From: Nephrotoma appendiculata
Taxonomy: Eukaryota > Arthropoda > Insecta > Diptera > Tipulidae
Assembly (NCBI GenBank): GCA_947310385.1
Contig: OX371223.1
Span: forward strand, 339,096,492 to 339,160,491
Length of the DNA stretch: 64,000 nt
Direction: 5' to 3'
Notes under the pieces: generated by a model
The model's input: the letters and a program-made list of their open reading frames with translations, nothing else
Told to the model about the DNA's origin: nothing
Database searches by the model: none
In this document: positions 22,697 through 32,275 of the stretch, piece by piece
Numbering within the stretch: the stretch's first letter is position 1
How the letters are laid out: every line of letters begins with the position of its first letter
Translations under genes and position numbers: made by a program

Positions 22697-22746
22697 AATC
22701 CCATTAATTCGTATGAAAAATACATTTCATACGAATTAATGGGATT
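22697..22746. repeat. Perfect 22-bp hairpin abutting the Jockey 5' end
   Basis: The arms 22,697-22,718 (from AATCCCATTAATTCG) and 22,725-22,746 are exact inverse complements with a six-base loop, AATACA. The second arm ends where similarity to the other Jockey 5' copy begins. Possibly a fold-back made at insertion, or part of the promoter region. Confidence 0.92.
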
Positions 22747-22891
22747 CCTTCTGGTAAATTTATAAATGGCTGGGACCTAGTATGACTTGTATGTCATCCG
22801 ACTAATCCGAAAAACGGCGGGATAACCGAACACCGAGAACTTAGCAAATGATGTTCTCTCCACTGGCCCACTACCAATTTCACTGGTTAGA

Positions 22892-24102
22892 TTGGTAGCT
22901 TCTTCAATAACCAGTCATTATAATGCAATGAGTTTACAACAAAAAGGAATTTTTACCCCAGGTGGTACACCAACTGCTCAGTTGGTTAATCCACCCTCTA
23001 TCGAGGCCGGCTCAAAGGATTCTGGAGTGAACCAAACCATTGCTATACCCATTCAATCGAAGTGCAAAAATAGGAAGATCACCACCTAGACAAATACAGT
23101 TCGCAACTCAGAAGGAAATCGACAATGTTGAACTACACAAAAGACTGAGTGAAATAGAAAAAGTCGCATCGCAACTTAGCAATGAAATCGCTAAATTAAA
23201 GAAAGAAAATGAGGAGGTGAAGAAGACCAAACTGCAACAACTGAAAACAGCACAATTTTGTGTACTGACGCTGAGTTTCATACAGATCAGGAGGAACTTG
23301 TAAGAGAAACTGATTGGATACACAAACAGAAGAAAAGATCAAGGAAAAACGAAGAACAGAATTCTCGCCAGAAGTTAAGGAGCTCTCGCAAGCTAAAGTT
23401 AATAAAACTGTCGAACCAGCGCCTGTACCCCAACATCACCAGTAACAAGAACAACGCAAGGTTGCAATGAAGACTAAGGCACCACCGCCAATTAATGTGA
23501 CAGGCATAACTGAGTTTGCGAATATTTAAGTTCTAATGAAATCAGTGTCCACAAACTACTATAGAGTAGTTGCACTAAACAATAATGTTTGGACGATAAA
23601 CACAAGAGATCCCAATGCATACAGAGCTTTAGCCACAAAGCTCACTGAAGAAGGTAAAGACTGGTATACATATGAAGACAAAAATAATCGAGAAATTAAG
23701 GTTATGGCCAGGGGTCTCCATCTCACCATCAAGAAAAAGGATATAATAGAAGACCTCAAAATGAAAGAACTGCAAGCTGTAGACGCAGTAAATATCCTTA
23801 AACGAGAGAAAGTGGAAAATAGTCAAGGAACTAAGATCGTTAAAAGAGGGCTCCCGCTATCCATGCTCACATTCAACAAAAGCGAAAAAATTGAAAATAT
23901 ATTTAATATCAAAGCAATGAAAAAGCACAAGAGGTTAAAACCTCAATGCAAGAAGTACCAAGGTTATAACCACACCCAAAGATATTGCGGGAGACATGTT
24001 AGGTGCGTAATATGCGCCGGCAGACACAACGCAAAAGATTGTTCTCATAGTCGAACCGAACCTGCAAGGTGTATACACTGTAAAGGACCCAGCCAACTAT
24101 AG
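22892..24102 (+). pseudogene. Jockey gag (ORF1), broken
   Basis: Gag packages the retrotransposon RNA. Frames at 22,892-23,089, 23,040-23,303, 23,258-23,470 and 23,536-24,102 together cover it. They include a charged coiled-coil-like stretch (RLSEIEKVASQLSNEIAKLK), a central RNA-binding-like region, and near the 3' end a row of Cys/His knuckles (CKKYQGYNHTQRYC, CVICAGRHNAKDC, CIHCKG). At least three frameshifts. Three CCHC-type knuckles are usual for Jockey-clade gag proteins. Confidence 0.8.
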
Positions 24103-24289
24103 AGGCCTATAGGGCCAGAGAATACTATTAAATAAAATCCACTAGAAAGGATATTTCGAAGTATAGAAACGATAAATGCACGGCAAAACAAAAATTCACA
24201 CAACAAGAACGTGGTCTAGAAGCTATACAGAAGCGGCTGAATAGATAAGAAGCTACGAATGACCTTACATCAATGCTATACTAATCTAA

Positions 24290-24994
24290 TGAATACATCA
24301 CTTGGAATTGTGATTTGGAATTCGAATGTATTACCACAGCATGTTCCAGAGCTATAAATTTATCTAAACTTAGAAAAAATAGATATATGTCTTATCTCGG
24401 AAACTCATTTAACAGAAACTTCATTTATTAAAATACGTGACTATGAATGCTACCATGCTATTCATCCAGCAGGAAATGCTAGGGGCGGGTCCACCGCAAT
24501 TATTAAAAATAATATTAAATATCATGAAGTGCCCGCCATTGAGAAGAAATTATGCAAGTTAAACCATAAAAGTTGAATCAATCAATAATAGGGAACTCAG
24601 TTTCTCCTCCATTTAATGTCCCCCACGCCATTAATTAAAAAAAAGACTACAGTCGACTTTTTAAATCATTAGGACCAAATTTTAACATAGGCGGTGATTT
24701 TATTGCAAAGAATACCTATATTGGGGATCTAGCGACTTACCTCTAAAGGGAAAAAGTTATTTAATGCAGCTCGCGAGGACAACTGTGAATTCCTCTCTGG
24801 TGATAAACCAACAAATTGGCCTGCTGAAGTAAATACAATTCTTCTAGACTTCTTTGTAACAAAAGGAGTTTTAGAGTTTTTTTTTACTACACGTGTATTG
24901 AAAATAGTAAAGGATTATCATCTGACCACTCACCTGTGATCATGACTCTAAGTACAATAATTATATTCACCTAAGTTAACAAACAATAAAGAGT
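24290..24994 (+). pseudogene. Jockey endonuclease part of ORF2, broken
   Basis: Pieces read ICLISETHLTETSFI (catalytic Glu in SETH), NARGGSTAIIKNNIKYHE, then GKKLFNAAREDNCEFLSGDK, LLDFFVTKGV and a final SDHSPVIMTL (catalytic Asp-His). This is the AP-endonuclease order of Jockey ORF2. Stops and shifts lie between. The reading ends about KLTNNK, where the CR1-like element enters. Confidence 0.75.
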
Positions 24995-24999
24995 GGTAG

Positions 25000-25335
25000 T
25001 TCCAATGTACGCGTCCTTGTTAGACTGGCCAACAAGCGATCAAAAGATGCAATCATCAATACATTTCGTAAAAATAACAAAAATATGTGCTTGTCTGAGC
25101 TTGAACTAACATCAGCTAATTGTAATCCCAACCAAAAGATCGTTATTACTCATCACTTGTCATCACTACAGTCCAAATTGTATGGAGAGGCAAAACAATT
25201 TAAACTAAAACATAATTTTCGTTACCTATGGGTTCAGGATAACAATATTTTACTCCGCCAGCAAAGTGATTCCAAGATATACCGAATTGATTCACTCAAC
25301 GACATTAGTTATCTTCAACGTATACATGGATAATC
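25000..25335 (+). pseudogene. C-terminal part of CR1-like ORF1 (FP-like)
   Basis: The frame is open from before the first ATG at 25,085: VLVRLANKRSKDAIINTFRK, then VITHHLSSLQSKLYGEAKQF, KHNFRYLWVQDNNILLRQ and SKIYRIDSLNDISYLQ. This pattern (strand, helix, then a WVxxxxIxxR strand) is typical of the ORF1 C-terminal domain found in CR1/I-group elements and baculovirus FP-like proteins, thought to bind RNA. The N-terminal portion is lost by 5' truncation. Confidence 0.65.
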
Positions 25336-25885
25336 CATTATCACAACAGAACAACGTTTTCGAGCAACTACATTAAAGCTAAGTTTTTTGTCATTAGTTT
25401 CATTTTGTATGGTTTATTTCTTAATAATTTGTTTGCTTATATCCTTCTGATATCTAATTTAGTTCTATCTGCTCACATAATTACTATAGTTCTAGTCTTT
25501 TTTCGCCAAAATATTACTATTTTTTATTTTCTCTATTTTGGAATCATGGTAATAGTAACCAAAATTAATAATTTCATGTTTTATTTGTTTACATTTGAGT
25601 TGTCAAGTTTAATGGAATTTTACTTTCTCTTTGTTGGCACCTGTGTAAGTGATGTTCGTAATGACAATATTAGAAAATCAGAAAAAACAAAAATTGTGCA
25701 ATCCACTCAGTTAATAATCAATTTTATACCTATTAATAATAGGTATAAAAATTCAATTGTGTGCGGGTTTGTGTCTTCAATTATCAAGGCGCGACTTAAA
25801 ATTAAATTTATTACTTATAATATAAATAATGTAGATCGAGCTACTTGTTTTCTCGAATTATTTATCTTTTGTTATAGTAACTGCG
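25336..25885 (+). other. Region between CR1-like ORF1 and ORF2
   Basis: About 550 bp. A 164-residue hydrophobic open frame (25,405-25,899) overlaps the ORF2 start by a few bases. It has several membrane-like stretches (YILLISNLVLSAHIITIVLV) typical of translated T-rich DNA. I see no family match and think it is probably the inter-ORF spacer. A TATTAATAATAGGTATAAAAATT palindrome-like segment lies near 25,730. Confidence 0.45.
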
Positions 25886-28833
25886 ATGAATGGAGGTAAA
25901 GTAAATGTTTCTAATAAGAATATATTTAACCAGCATTTGTTGAATATTGACGACTATGTTAATCAAGCTACAGTATCGACTACGAGTAATTCTAAAGCGA
26001 AACTCCTGAATATTATTCAGTTTAACATTCGTAGTATGAATGATTTAAAGAAATTCGACAGTTTTCTGGAAATTTTAGATGTCTTATCTTGCGACATTCA
26101 TATTATAGTAATAACTGAAACATGGATAAAGTCATTTGACAAGCAGTTTTTCAATATTAACAATTACTCGAGTGTTTTTAGTTGTAGGGATGATAGATTG
26201 GGTGGCGGTGTAGCAATGTTTATTAGATCCGACATAAAGTATTCTGGTGTATGCATTGACGATAGTTCGTATGATTTTCAATTCATTCTATTAGACTTAA
26301 ACAATTTTAATACCAAAATATGCGCTGTATATCGACCGCCGAGTTCTGACATCTCTCAATTTTTTGATAGGATTGATATTTTACTGGGTGGAAATAGTAA
26401 TAAATCCGATATGATACTAGTCGGTGATATTAATATACAAATAAATAAAAATAACAACATTACGAAAAATTATTTACACTTATTAAGTAATTTAGATTTA
26501 GTGTTATCAAATTATATTGAAACTCGCAGTTCTAGTGGTAATATCGTTGATCACGTAGCCAGCACATTTACTAATATAGTATCTATTACTAATCTAACCA
26601 TTTATGCGAACATCAGCGATCATAACATAGTTTTTTCGAAATTTAAATACAGAGATAAGTTTCTTGTTAAAAAACTTGAAAAGCACATAATAAATTATAA
26701 TAAAATAAATGAATTATTTGCAGCATACTTATCTGAAATTCAGATCTACAATGTTGAGCCAAATATAGTAATTCTACAATTGATTGATAAGTACAAGCAG
26801 TTACTAAACAAATATACTAAAGTTGTATATGTAGATGCTAAACTTAAATCTATCAACTGTCCGTGGATTGATTACGACCTGTGGACGCTTATTCGGCAAA
26901 AAAATATTCTCTTGAAAAGTTTAAAGAAGAGTCGTTGTAATTTAAATAATGGAACTACCACCAGTATACTTGTAAACAAAATTAGTGATATTAGTAAGAA
27001 AATAGCCAAGGAAAAGTATTGGGCTAAAAAAAGATATTACCAGAAATTGTTCAATGGTACACCTAATCTTAGAAATTTTTGGAAAAATGTAAATTGGTTG
27101 TTTGGCAAAAGTAATACTACTAATGACATACTAATCCGTGATGATAATGTTGTGATTTTTGATGTTCATAAAGTTGCTGCTAAATTTAACCAATATTTTG
27201 CTGAATGTGGTTCTTTATTGGCTAATTCGCTTAATAGTGATAAAAATTTTAATAAATTTAATACGGTTCACAGTATATCTAGTTCCATCTTCTTTCAACC
27301 TTCAACTCCTACTGAGATAATCAATGAACTTGAATCATGTAAAGGATCTGGACCAGATAATATTTCAGCTGCAGTTCTTAAGACAAATATTCATCAATTT
27401 AAGTATCTTCTCTCAGATCTATTCAATAAAGTTATATGCAGTGGCATTTATCCTGAATGCTTGAAAGTGGCTAAAGTAGTGCCTGTCTTTAAAAGTGGTG
27501 ACAAGCTAGATGTTCATAACTACCGTCCAATATCAATATTGTCCGTTTTCGATAAATTACTGGAGCAAGTTTTAAATAATCGTATCAACAATTTTTTGAA
27601 AGAACATAATTTCTTTAATAGATATCAATATGGTTTTCGTAGTGGTGTTGGTACTGAAATTGCGTTGATTGAAACGGTTGATATGATACATCTTGCAATA
27701 AATAATTCATCGTATATGGGTGTTTTGTTTCTTGATTTACGTAAGGCGTTCGATTGTATTGACCATGCTATCTTACTTGAGAAGCTGTATCAATATGGGT
27801 TTAGAGGAACTCCATTTAATTTATTGAAGAGTTATCTGGTCAATCGATTGCAATACGTTTCCATTAATGGACATTTTAGTACTCTTCAACCAATCACTTC
27901 TGGAGTACCGCAAGGTAGTTTTCTGGGTCCAACACTGTTCCTAATTTTTATAAATGACATTTGTAAATTGAAATTGTATGGTAAAATTCGACTATTTGCT
28001 GATGACACATCACTTTTTTAAAATGTTAATAAATGTGAGGATATTCCCGCAATGGTACAAGCTGATTTGTTGGTTCTAAATGAATACTTTAATGGCAATA
28101 TGCTATCCATAAATTTAAGGAAGACAAAATTTATGTTATTTAAATCGGCACAAAAACTGTTAATACCACCTTTAATTTAAGTATATCCAACATAAATATT
28201 GAAACAGTTGACAATTACAAATATCTAGGTTTGATATTTGATTCTAAATTAAATTGGGAAAGCCATATTGATCACATTTGCCAGAAAATAGCCCCTTTGG
28301 TTGGCTATATGCGCAAACTTTCTTATTTTATCCCTACATCAGTACTGCGTAATATTTATTTTGCGTTCATTCACTCGCGGCTTAGTTATGGCATTGGTGC
28401 TTACGGGCTGTCGGCAAAGTCTAGGTTATGTAAGGTCCAATCTCAACAAAATAAAGCTCTTAAAGCAGTATATAAATTGCAACTTTTGTTTTCTACCTTT
28501 CAATTATATTCTAGTGTCGCTAAAGGTGTTCTTCCGGTATTAGCGTTGAACAATTTATCCATTGTGGCATATGTTCATAAGGTTATTAATAGTGACGGTA
28601 CTTTATATAACTTGGAATTTCGTACGCCTGTCCATATGTATCAAACTCGATTTGCACATAATATTTGTAGAGCAGCGTTTAATAATGAATATGGTAGGAA
28701 ACGGGTATTATATATTGGCCCGCTAAATTATAATAAATTACCGGAACCGGTGAAATTAATACGAGACTTGCATAATTTTAAACAAGCTGTTAAAGAATAT
28801 TGTCATTCGAATATCTCGCGTTTTCTGCTCTAG
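25886..28833 (+). pseudogene. CR1-like ORF2: endonuclease-reverse transcriptase, one stop and one frameshift
   Basis: ORF2 nicks target DNA and copies the element RNA into it. The first open stretch has 711 residues. Endonuclease: NIIQFNIRS (45-50), ITETW (catalytic Glu, 76-80), VYRPP, VGDINI (179-184) and ISDHN (243-247). RT: RPISILSVFDKLLEQ, QYGFRSGVGTE, FLDLRKAFDCIDH, SGVPQGSFLGPTLF and the catalytic FADD (704-707). A TAA at 28,019-28,021 ends it, yet the same frame continues with plausible sequence (KCEDIPAMVQADLL) to about 28,150. There an indel in an A run shifts to the frame of 28,231-28,833, which carries the thumb/C-terminus (YKYLGLIFDSKLNWESHI, FIHSRLSYGI). Only two lesions, so the copy is young. 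Confidence 0.88.
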
Positions 28834-29127
28834 GGTGATTGTAAAATTGCATTAAATGTCTACACGTTTCTACTTATTATTGTTTATCTTTGTAAATATA
28901 TAGTTTATTTATTTATTTTTATTATTATACATACTGTTATTTTATGGTCTTAATTAAATTCGGTAAACCCCTTCAAAGGACTATAAATCCACTGGGGAAA
29001 CTGAAGCTTTTATTAAATTGTTGTAAGTTTAGTTTTTTGCCATTAATATTATTTCTAAATATTGTAAACTATTACATAATTATATGTTCAATGAAATAAA
29101 GGAATTAATTAAAAAAAAAAAAAAATA
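28834..29127 (+). other. CR1-like 3' UTR and A tail
   Basis: AT-rich, non-coding. AATAAAGG at about 29,094 is a polyadenylation-signal match just before a run of A. The following AATAAAACCAATTGGG resumes Jockey sequence. Confidence 0.7.
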
Positions 29128-31075
29128 AAACCAATTGGGATCTATTCAAGAAATTAGTGGAAGATGGAACAAATCTCGGCGAACCAATTAGAACGAAGAC
29201 GTAGCTGGAAGAAATATTTAATAACAATATCCAACAAGCGGCTTGGGAAAGTTCACTGATTTCTCATACGAACACTACAACGGAACATAACTATCCTCTT
29301 GAAATCAGAGAGCTACTTAAAGAAAAAAGAAAAGCTCGGAAAATCTGGCAGCACTCTCGTGCACCGCAACACAAAACTATTCTTAATTTTTTGTGCAATA
29401 AATTAAAACAACTTATAAAGAGCCGCCCTGGTGGCAAAGTGATCAGCATGCTTTCTCCAGCGACCGGAGGTCCCAGGTTCGATTCCCGGTGGTGACAAGG
29501 AACAAAATTTCACGGCTGGTTTAGGATCAATGAATTAATCACTCATTATGCGAAATGAAAATACGATTATGAAACCACATTTGAGCAGCAACCAAAGCAA
29601 CGAATGGAGCAAAAAGATCCAAAATGCATATACCACCTATCGAAAAATGATGACGGATCTTGGGCTAAAAGTGACAAACAGAAAGTCTCTCTATTTGCTA
29701 CTTATTTAGAAGAGACTTTTCAACCGTTGCCGAGACAATCAGCAAATGAAAATACAACAGTCGTAAACAAAGTAGATGATCTTAACATAAGGCACGTGAT
29801 CTTATTGAAACTTAAAACTGAAATCAATAATAACTTAAGTATCAGAAAAGCTCCAGGTTATGACTTACATAATTACTGGGCAAATTGTGAAAGCCATTCC
29901 TGAGAAAGGTTTACGTAAATTATCAAATAATTAATGCAGCCTTCAGATTGAAATATGTTCCACGACAATGGAAGATGGCCGAAGTAATAAATCATAAAGA
30001 CCGATATCACTACTTCCAGTCATATCAAAAATATTTGGAACACTGTTGCTTAAGAGACCTATAATAGAAGAGAGATGCTTAATTCCACCACACCAATTTG
30101 GATTTAGAGAAAATCACTATACAGTTGAACAAGTTCACAGTGTAACGGATGCCATTGAGGATGTACTGGAGAATAAGAAGATATGCTCCAGTATTTTCTT
30201 AGATGTTGCTCAAGCTTTTGACAAAGTTTGGCACTAAGGGCTTGAATTTAAACTGCATCGAGGCCTGACTAAGAAATTTTATCAAATTCTTAAATCCTAC
30301 ATAGCTTTAGAGTCAAATTTTAAAATGAGTACTCTGAAATAAAAAGAATATCACCAGGTATATCAAAAGGTAGCCTACTTGGACCTATTCTATTTATTCT
30401 TCGAATATTCAAGTTACTACAGTAGCAACATTTGCAGACGATACAGCTATTCTAGCAGTTGGAAAATATATTTCGGAAGCAACAAGCAAACTTCAAAATG
30501 CACTTAACATGGTGAGCAACTGGACTAAAAAATGGCGCATCTTATTAAATGAAACCAAATCGGTACACGTCCACTTTACATATCAAAATGTAAACTGTAT
30601 TCCCGTGGTTCTCAACTCAAACCAAATTCCATATGCAAATACAGCTAAATACCTTGGCATGACCCTCGATGCTAAGCTAAGATGCAAAGAACACACCAAG
30701 AAGAAAAAAGAAGAGTTAAACATCAAATATAGAAAAATGTGCTGGCTCATGGGTAGAAATTCTGAGCTCTCAACACACAATAAAATGCTTCTATACAGGC
30801 AAATGCTAAAACTAGTATGGACCGATGGTATCCAACTTTGGGGTTGTGCCAAGAAGACCAATGTACAAATGATACAATGCTTCCAAAATAAAGTGCTACG
30901 AGGGATTGTGAATGCCCCATGGTGAGACTTGAAAGCAAGGAAACACGTCCAGCGCTTAACTCAACACGGTAATGTAGATATCCGTCGTATGTTGGACACC
31001 ATTAACGGAGTGAGGAGACTCCAAAGGCAGACACTGCTGGAGCTGGACAGTTTGAATTAGAATAAGAAAGTAGTA
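29128..31075 (+). pseudogene. Jockey reverse transcriptase part of ORF2, broken
   Basis: After the insertion the Jockey frame resumes with LFKKLVEDGTNLGEPIRTK and LLKEKRKARKIWQHSRAP. After the SINE it continues at 29,604 with RT sequence: KAPGYDLHN, PPHQFGFRENHYTVEQVH, SIFLDVAQAFDKVWH, GISKGSLLGPILF, then TFADDTAIL (30,430-30,455, catalytic Asp pair intact). It ends with YLGMTLDAKLRCKEH and a C-terminal region KMLLYRQMLKLVWTDGIQLW. At least five frames are used. Dead. Confidence 0.8.
29419..29590 (+). repeat. tRNA-derived SINE, family S1, copy 1
   Basis: The head contains a GCCGCCCTGGTGGCAAAGTG A-box region and a clear B box, AGGTTCGATTCCC, ending GGTGGTGACAAGG. The body GGCTGGTTTAGGATCAATG and tail CGATTATGAAACCACATTTGAG are shared with the copy at 56,275-56,452. 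It interrupts the Jockey ORF2, so it is younger than that element. Confidence 0.8.
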
Positions 31076-31090
31076 TAAAATGAGTAACCA

Positions 31091-31720
31091 ATAAATTACT
31101 CATTTAGATAAATTACTATATGATCTGCTAGATGAAAACTGAGACGAAATAATTTATTGTGATTGAAGCCTTTCCCAATTTGTCTCATCCTGAGATGGAT
31201 AGATGATATTTTCTGTTAATAATTTAAAAGAAGCTCTTATCCCAGGACGGTTTGTCAATTGTGAAAGGCTACAAAAAATTATAAAACGTCTTTGAGTTGT
31301 AGTCGAAACATCACAATAAATTGTTTCATCGGAATTTGTGAAATTTGCATGAATTTTAATGACGTATAAAGGTTCTAAGAGTTCTGCATCATTGGCATCT
31401 GCATAAATAATTCAAAAATAAAAATAAACTAAATAAAATCCATATGTCGAAACTGACGTGGTGATTCACGGTGTTAAATACAAATTTGACAGCATCTATA
31501 AGAAGCTGGTACGAGGATTGTCTGAAAAGTTTCCTACCCCAACATGAAGATGAGAGCGCTCATCAAAAACAAATTGAGGGAGTATTTTGAAGTTAGTTAA
31601 AACAGTGGACTGCCAAGGAGGAATCGGTTTCATAAAAAGGCCAAGGCTGTTACTTCGGCTGGGAAAGCGATGGTGACTGTATTGAGGTATAGTTCTTTAG
31701 CTAATTTTTAAACATCTCTG
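31091..31720. other. Intron with one unassigned segment
   Basis: Around 31,100-31,400 the minus strand has an open reading with DANDAELLEPLYVIKIHANF and ITENIIYP-like sequence that looks protein-like, but I cannot place it. Near 31,500-31,680 a + strand stretch (SFLPQHEDESAHQ) may be another transposase scrap. No firm call. Confidence 0.3.
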
Positions 31721-32011
31721 TTATTGGCCATTGGTGTATTTACCCACCTTGATGCAGATCTCTGTTCTAGTCACGAAACTCCGGAATGCTGCGAAGAATG
31801 TATCTGTTGTTAGTTTCAACACAACCTTAACATCTAGTGTCTTGCTGCATATACACACGAATACGATAACACCGCTTGTATTTGGAAGAGAGGCTAGAGA
31901 TTCGTTATTTATAATTATAGTGATCGGTCTTCTAATTATTGGCAGGAAGATTAGGATTGGAGCATAACTTGGTTGTGTTAAATTATGTAGCGAATAATTT
32001 CGGGTTGCCAT
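31721..32011 (-). pseudogene. BEL/Pao-type integrase fragment
   Basis: The 96-residue minus frame holds VIVFVCICSKTLDVKVVL followed by KLTTDTFFAAFRSFVTR. This is the pattern of the BEL/Pao integrase core, where a K.Y..VFVC..TKAVHLE block is followed by LTTxxFLAAxRRFVxRRG. The catalytic DNGTNF block that should come next is lost. A BEL/Pao gag fragment on the + strand at 37,384 may come from another copy of the class. Ends unknown. Confidence 0.6.
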
Positions 32012-32191
32012 GGCAAATTAAAATACGAGCTGAGCTTGATTCTTTTGGGCTAGAGGCATTAAGTGAGACGAATATGCTTATCGGACAAACAATAAATTTT
32101 CTGCAATTGGGGTAATCGAGGGAATTAGAATCCTCTTTTATGATAATTTGATTTAATTAACAAATATTAAGTTTTTCATATTCGTAATTTT

Positions 32192-32227
32192 CTAATAACC
32201 ATTTTTTTTATCTATTTTCAGGTAAGG
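32192..32227 (+). promoter_or_regulatory. Candidate recursive-splicing (ratchet) site
   Basis: Branchpoint-like TCTAATAAC at 32,191-32,199, then a pyrimidine tract ATTTTTTTTATCTATTTT, then CAG (32,219-32,221) directly followed by GTAAGG (32,222-32,227). An acceptor fused to a donor with no exon between is the signature of a zero-length ratchet exon, used to remove very long insect introns in steps. Position is about 32 kb after the Futsch-like donor. No other site in the window matches both halves this well. Confidence 0.6.
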
Positions 32228-32275
32228 AACTTTCCAACTATCTTAAAGGAATATTAAAAGAGTGTTATGAAACTT
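32222..32275 (+). CDS. Candidate 54-nt recursive-splice exon or cassette microexon
   Basis: It is bounded by the strong acceptor at 32,221 and by a second strong donor, ACTT|GTAAGT, at 32,276. The length of 54 is divisible by three. The upstream Futsch exon ends in phase 1, which forces the frame starting at base 3 here; only that frame is open (KELSNYLKGILKECYET) while the other two have stops. Inclusion would restore a glycine codon at the junction and leave the frame unchanged downstream. Such a downstream donor is also what a recursive-splice exon needs for exon definition. Whether it is ever kept in mRNA cannot be told from sequence. I know of no matching segment in Futsch, so a regulated or purely transient exon is equally possible. 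Confidence 0.45.

Larger units (their letters stand above)
24995..29127 (+). mobile_element. CR1-like non-LTR retrotransposon, 5'-truncated, nearly intact
   Basis: This 4.1-kb insertion inside the Jockey element begins within its ORF1, carries a full-length ORF2 with one stop and one frameshift, a 3' UTR with AATAAA near 29,093, and a 13-base A tail at about 29,113-29,127. 5' truncation and a poly(A) tail are normal results of target-primed reverse transcription. The combination of an FP-like ORF1 end and an EN-RT ORF2 fits the CR1 superfamily (Daphne/Crack-like groups). Target duplications are hidden by A-rich flanks. Confidence 0.82.
22747..31090 (+). mobile_element. Jockey-type non-LTR retrotransposon, split by nested insertions
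   Basis: The element runs 22,747-24,994 and resumes at about 29,128-31,090. It has the Jockey order: 5' leader, gag with zinc knuckles, AP-like endonuclease, reverse transcriptase. It is interrupted first by the CR1-like element (24,995-29,127) and, in the second half, by a SINE at 29,419-29,590. No poly(A) tail is visible at 31,090. Many stops indicate an older copy than its passenger. Confidence 0.82.

Noticed and set aside
25405..25899. A 164-residue open frame with several membrane-like segments
   Set aside because: It lies between the two ORFs of the CR1-like element, is made of T-rich codons and matches no family; probably translated spacer.
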